From positions 27,078,839-27,142,838 of the forward strand of contig OV121091.1 of NCBI GenBank assembly GCA_921293015.1: a DNA stretch of 64,000 nucleotides. The letters run 5' to 3'. The number at the start of each line of letters is the position of its first letter. Positions within the stretch are counted from its first letter, which is position 1. Origin of the DNA: Phorcus lineatus (Eukaryota; Mollusca; Gastropoda; Trochida; Trochidae). Position numbers and translations under genes: made by a program. The notes beneath the pieces are model-generated. The model was given only the letters and a program-made list of their open reading frames with translations, did no database searches and had not been told where the DNA came from. This document shows, piece by piece, positions 60,077 to 64,000 of this stretch.

Positions 60077-60842
60077 GTCCGTCCGTCCGTCCGTCCGTCC
60101 CGATAATGTTTCCGGACCACAACTCCAAAACTGTGAGACCTAGCTCGACAAAACTTGGTATGTGCAACGGGCATCATGTGGAGATGTGCCTTTTGGGGTT
60201 TTCAACTTCTTTGCATTTTTATTTTTACCCGTTTCCATGGAAACGTAACATAGGATTTTGTTTCCGGAGCACAACTCCAAAATGGTGAGACCTATCTCGA
60301 AGAAACTTGGTATGTGCAACGGGCATCATGCGGAGATGTGCCTTTTGGGGTTTTCAACTTCTTTGCATTTTTATTTTTACCCGTTTCCATGGAAACGTAA
60401 CATAGGATTTCGTTTCCGGACCACAACTCCAAAACTGTGAGACCTAGCTTGACGAAACTTGGTATGTGCAACGGGCATCATGCGGAGATATGCCTTTTGG
60501 GGTTTTCAACTTCTTTGCATTTTTATTTTTACCCGTTAATGTTTCCGGAGCATAACATCAAAACGGTGAGACCTAGCTCGACGAAACTTGGTATGTGCAA
60601 CGGGCATCATGCGTAGATGTGCCTTTTGGGGTTTTCAACTTCTTTGCATTTTTTCCGTTCGTCCGTCCGTTCGTCCGTCCGTCCCGATAATGTTTCCGGA
60701 GCACAACTCCAAAACGGTGAGACCTAGCTCGACGAAACTTGGTATGTGCAACGGGCATCATGCGGTGATGTGCCTTTTGGGGTTTTCAACTTCTTCGCAT
60801 TTTTATTTTTACCCGTTTCCATGGAAACGTAACATAGGATTT
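60077..60842 (+). repeat. (GTCC)n and 152-bp tandem array, five units
   Basis: Units start with TGTTTCCGGANCACAACTCC at 60107, 60259, 60411, 60540 and 60691, giving spacings of 152, 152, 129 and 151. Shared blocks include GAGACCTAGCTCGACGAAAC, GGTATGTGCAACGGGCATCA and TTTCCATGGAAACGTAACAT. The third unit lacks the last ~23 bp; the fourth ends in a new (GTCC)n. Frames of 60-90 codons follow the repeat and are not independent genes. Confidence 0.93.
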
Positions 60843-61568
60843 CTTAAAGGTTGTTTGTAGAAAAACAACATGATCACTGTTCAATATTCCACAACTAGTA
60901 TCCTTAACTACCCTTTCCCTTTGGCGGGGGATATAGCTGACTCTGTCTGCTTGTTTGTGTTGCTCTTAATAGGACACATCATGATCGTGTGACACAACAC
61001 TTTCTAAAATATATCCCCCTAAAGTTACCCTGACCCTCAATCCAATGTGTCACGTAAAATTGTGTGATCGCTGCGTTCAGAACCAACAGATGCGGGATGG
61101 GTGGACTTCAACACTTTTGATATTCATTTAGATGATTTACAGTATTCATCCTAAATGCATACGACGAATATTCGACCAGCGCACAAGGAAGCACATATGC
61201 ACGTGTGGGAGAGTATTGCATATCATTAGATGACGTCATCAAGATCAAGTTTTCTCTGACAGTAGTATATGCGCATTAGAACTCCGAACTACCTATTGTA
61301 ACGCTTTATGATATTGTAGCTCTCTATGAAACACCATCGAACATTAAATAAATCAAGGTAGAGGAGATATTGGTCACTATTTTCCTAAGACGCTTCGTTG
61401 CATTATACTGAACGCAAATATACACGTCATAGGGACTATATGTCACATAACATTTAATGATCACTTGAATAAGGTGTAGTTCTAAACGAAACAGGGTACC
61501 TAAGGAAGGAAAAAGTCACACTGATTAATGATGTGTTCGAAACCACGACCATTTTAAGCACATGAACA
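60843..61568. other. AT-rich sequence with a GGCGGGGGAT repeat head
   Basis: GGCGGGGGATATAGCTGACTCTGTCTGCTTG near 60917 matches the head at 29415 but has no array behind it. Confidence 0.5.
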
Positions 61569-61570
61569 TT

Positions 61571-61690
61571 GCTGACCAAAACGCAACATTGTGCACAACG
61601 CACAGCCGAAACGACGTGGATGAGTGAGTTGCTGACCAAAACGCAACATTGTGCACAACGCACAGCCGAAACGACGTGGATGAGTGAGTG
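61571..61690. repeat. 60-bp perfect tandem duplication
   Basis: GCTGACCAAAACGCAACATT through GACGTGGATGAGTGAGTT is repeated exactly with a 60-bp period (61571 and 61631). It ends in a short (GTGA)n. Confidence 0.93.
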
Positions 61691-61748
61691 AGTGAGTTAT
61701 TGTTTAATGCCGCTTGGGCAATAGTTCAGCCATTAGCGGCGTTACGAC
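61680..61748 (+). repeat. Dispersed GAGTGAGTT repeat fragment (copy 3)
   Basis: GTGAGTGAGTGAGTTATTGTTTAATGCCGCTTGGGCAATA-type sequence, related to the complement of the SINE tail (GTTTAATGCCGCTTTCAAG). Confidence 0.6.
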
Positions 61749-62290
61749 GTGGATGAACTATGCCACGCATTGAGCATTCTCCCAATCTAGTTAGTTATAA
61801 TTCTATACGTCCCGAGGTCAGTTCTCACATCAAGAGATTTACACGTTTATTCCGTCTCGCGAAGGCGCGAACATCGGCCAATCAGCACGAATCGTGAGTC
61901 AATGCGATTGTTTTGCCGTTCTTAAGCACCTCGATTACAAAATCCGATAGCAACATGAATTCTATGCAGTTATTTTGCAAATGTAAATTAACAAATCAGG
62001 TTAGACAATCACGTGCACAAAAACGATTTAAGGATAAATGTTGACAAACGTAGGGCAAACATCAGCAAGTGACATTAACCAAAATGATAAAGAAGATCTT
62101 CTTTGATTGGTGACATCCTAACCTCGGTTTAAAGTTCGTCAAAGGTCAGCTGAACAGCTGAATCGGTAATTTCAAGATGTTATATCGTAATGACGGATCA
62201 TCACAGTTAGTTTAAAGGAGATTTGCATCATCTATACCCTAATCCATTAAAACAGACAGAGGAATCAGGCTAAAAGGGTCCCCAGGAAAC
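61749..62290. other. Nothing recognised
   Basis: No ORF or repeat identified before the Tc1 fossil. Confidence 0.4.
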
Positions 62291-62294
62291 ATCG

Positions 62295-62835
62295 GATGTT
62301 GTGGTTGCCAACAGCTGGTAGACAAAACCTTTTCAGACAACCGGAAGAATCGCAGATAGCCCTCGGTCCGGGGCGCCTATTTTTCCACTTATTTTACCTC
62401 TGAGAAACAGGGTCCTGATCGACACTTTGGACGGCAATTCAAGGATAACGATTTGGACAAGGAGACGCCACGTCAGCAAGTTTACAGTTGGCAGACATCT
62501 TTTATACAACATCCGGTGCCCTGATCAACATGGCGGTTGTGTTCGGTTTTTGTCCACCAACGCTCGTCCAAAAGTTACATAGGATTGTTTTGATAAAGAA
62601 GATGTTCGGGCGAAGGATTGGCCGTCATTTTCTCCCGACATCTATCCCGACGAATATTCGTTAGATGAATTCGGTACTAGGTTTCGAGACCAAACTGTGA
62701 AGCCAAGGACAATTACGGAATTAACATAGGGTTTTGAACAACATTGCTTTATCATTCCATAACAATAACTTCCTATGTGCCGACGGCTGCAAGCATGTCT
62801 GAGAGTACAATGAGGACGCACACTACACTCACTCA
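62295..62835 (+). pseudogene. Tc1/mariner-like transposase fossil, centre missing
   Basis: N-terminal DNA-binding remnants are TGRIADSPRSGAP (62340-62378; compare the family's TGSVADRPRSGRP) and LRNRVLIDT (about 62400-62430). The catalytic C-terminus then appears in one frame with a single stop: TNARPK (62556 on; family QDNARPH, Asp lost), DWPSFSPDIYPDEYSLDEFG (62616-62675; the family's SPDLNPIEHLWDELG, Glu retained), PRTITEL, and finally CRRLQACLRV (about 62775-62810; family MRRRLQACI). Sequence for the first catalytic Asp region is absent. The minus-strand frame 62642-62890 is a shadow. Confidence 0.8.
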
Positions 62836-63737
62836 AACCCACTCCTCCTACTTCGTTTTGTAGTGCGTAACAGATGTCGATTTTGGTCAAAGATTATCCG
62901 ACGGTTCTAAGTACACATTGAACACATCTGGCACTGTTATCTGAGTATGTTATGATTTCAATTCATAAACATTGATAGGATTTCAAACTGCGTTTATATT
63001 TGTACATGGTCTATGTAATGTAACATCCATTTTGTCCGGCCACTTATTTCAGGAAATCAAATTGTTACGTTTGTATAGTGTTTGTATTGGTTGTGGGAGG
63101 AATGTGATTAATATTTCATCATCTCATTAAGGACGTGATTTATTACTCCAAAGCCTGGAGGGCCCAACTTACACGTACGTCTGGGCGTGTGATGAGGTTA
63201 AGAATTATCTAAATATATGATTAATGCTGAAAGGTCAAACGTAGTGATAGCGATGCAGGCAGAACAATTGACAGTAATGGATGTAGAATAAGTATTCAGT
63301 TTATTCAAGTAGTTGTTGGTTTAAAGCCAACATTTATTATTCATTGCTAATGGAGTGAAGAAAATTAAATTATAAACCATAAAATATATATTCCTAAACT
63401 TACTTACATAAATTTGAGATTTTATAAGCGCTTTCAGTGCACTTGGGCCCAACATGCCGTTGAAAAATATCCGAATTTTGACGCCGCTACCGAAATTTGT
63501 AATTCTGAAACTTTGTGCTTTGCAATGAGTTAAGTTAGAAGTAGGAATGGGAAAGGAAATTTGAGACAAAGCCGTAAAGAGAAGGACAATTGGTTGGGGA
63601 AATAGTGTTGTGTATGTTTTTAGAGACTTTGATGTATTTGCTAATGCAAATAGTACATGTTTGTTGGATTAAGCTTGTGTTAAGTAGTGTGAGTGTGCAT
63701 TGCGTTTAGTGTGGGTGTTATTGTTTCCAGGTGTGAA
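62836..63737. other. AT-rich sequence, nothing recognised
   Basis: A minus frame at 63321-63569 (82 codons) has no recognisable features. Confidence 0.4.
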
Positions 63738-64000
63738 ATACAAACTATTACAACCTATACAACCCCTGTTGTGATAAAAGCTTTTCTCGCTCTCGTAATG
63801 TAGAAGCCTGATTGGATGCAATTAAATTTAGTTGTGCAAATAAGCGACGACGTTTCATAAGTTATTTATTCCCATATGCTTTGAATTCGGAAAGCTAAAC
63901 TTTATTTGAATATGCACTTTTAACTTGCGTTTTCTTAGCAGAACATGTTACACAGTCGGCCAGCGATTGCGTCACTGCATAGGCATGTGTTATATAATAT
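63738..64000 (+). mobile_element. TIR element related to 52197-52650 (copy 3, cut by window end)
   Basis: Same orientation as 52197-52650: ACAACCTATACAACCCCTGT, then GCCTGATTGGATGCAATTAA, then GTTGTGCAAATAAGCGACGA, then GCTAAACTTTATTTGAATAT, then a GCGATTGCGTCACTGCATAG block. The left terminal repeat is diverged; the right end lies beyond the window. Confidence 0.8.

Noticed and set aside
60106-60860. Short ORFs of 60-90 codons in the 152-bp array
   Set aside because: They repeat with the array period on both strands and are not independent coding sequences.

Overview
This window looks like non-coding, repeat-rich DNA from an animal nuclear genome, most likely a marine mollusc and probably a gastropod. 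The evidence is AT-rich sequence without dense ORFs, CR1/L2-type LINEs, tRNA-derived SINEs whose 3' ends read (in antisense) as GAGTGAGTTGGGGTTTAA, further dispersed GTGAGTGAGTT repeats, Tc1-like fossils, many short inverted-repeat transposons, and hammerhead ribozymes. The organism call is inference from repeat style; no host gene supports it. I found no host exon I could defend. Everything recognisable as protein is reverse transcriptase, endonuclease, LINE ORF1-type protein or Tc1 transposase, all broken. All homology calls were made by eye.

Layout. 1-3.4 kb: a 5'-truncated LINE (minus strand) against a CTA/AAT microsatellite, a dispersed repeat with CRE-like palindromes, then a 27-bp codon-phased minisatellite. 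4.2-5.4 kb: a 109-bp foldback element and a SINE. 5.4-12.6 kb and 19.5-28.2 kb: two collinear, strongly diverged copies of one segment, an old direct duplication. Copy A carries insertions that copy B lacks, including a 109-bp MITE and a (TA)n-embedded cluster at 10.16-11.08 kb. That cluster holds two hammerhead ribozymes 306 nt apart and, next to them, two shorter hammerhead-like motifs 127 nt apart. Between the duplicates lie a TTAA-flanked element (15.2 kb), a LINE ORF1-like fossil (15.8-16.3 kb) and a solo-LTR-like unit with two perfect heat-shock elements, an inverted CCAAT box and a TATA box (18.46-18.84 kb).

28-41 kb: decayed tandem arrays (29.4-30.8 and 37.7-39.0 kb), a Tc1-like fossil (33.8-34.4 kb), transposon fragments and a LINE 3' end. 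42.9-47.6 kb: a complete SINE with a 12-bp target duplication, a 2.7-kb LINE stopped by one in-frame nonsense codon, a second TTAA-flanked element and a foldback. 49.7 kb: a third hammerhead inside an inverted repeat beside a long (TA)n. 52.2-64 kb: a 454-bp TIR element with a 9-bp target duplication, a 34-bp minisatellite carrying TTAGGG motifs, a 689-bp long-TIR element with an 8-bp target duplication, a perfect 34-bp-arm palindrome with a 152-bp tandem array, a second Tc1 fossil and a partial TIR element running off the end.

The genes do not form a pathway. The window is a record of successive mobile-element insertions in what is probably intergenic or intronic DNA. The best candidate for something under-described is the pair of tandem self-cleaving-ribozyme arrays at 10.2-11.0 kb.
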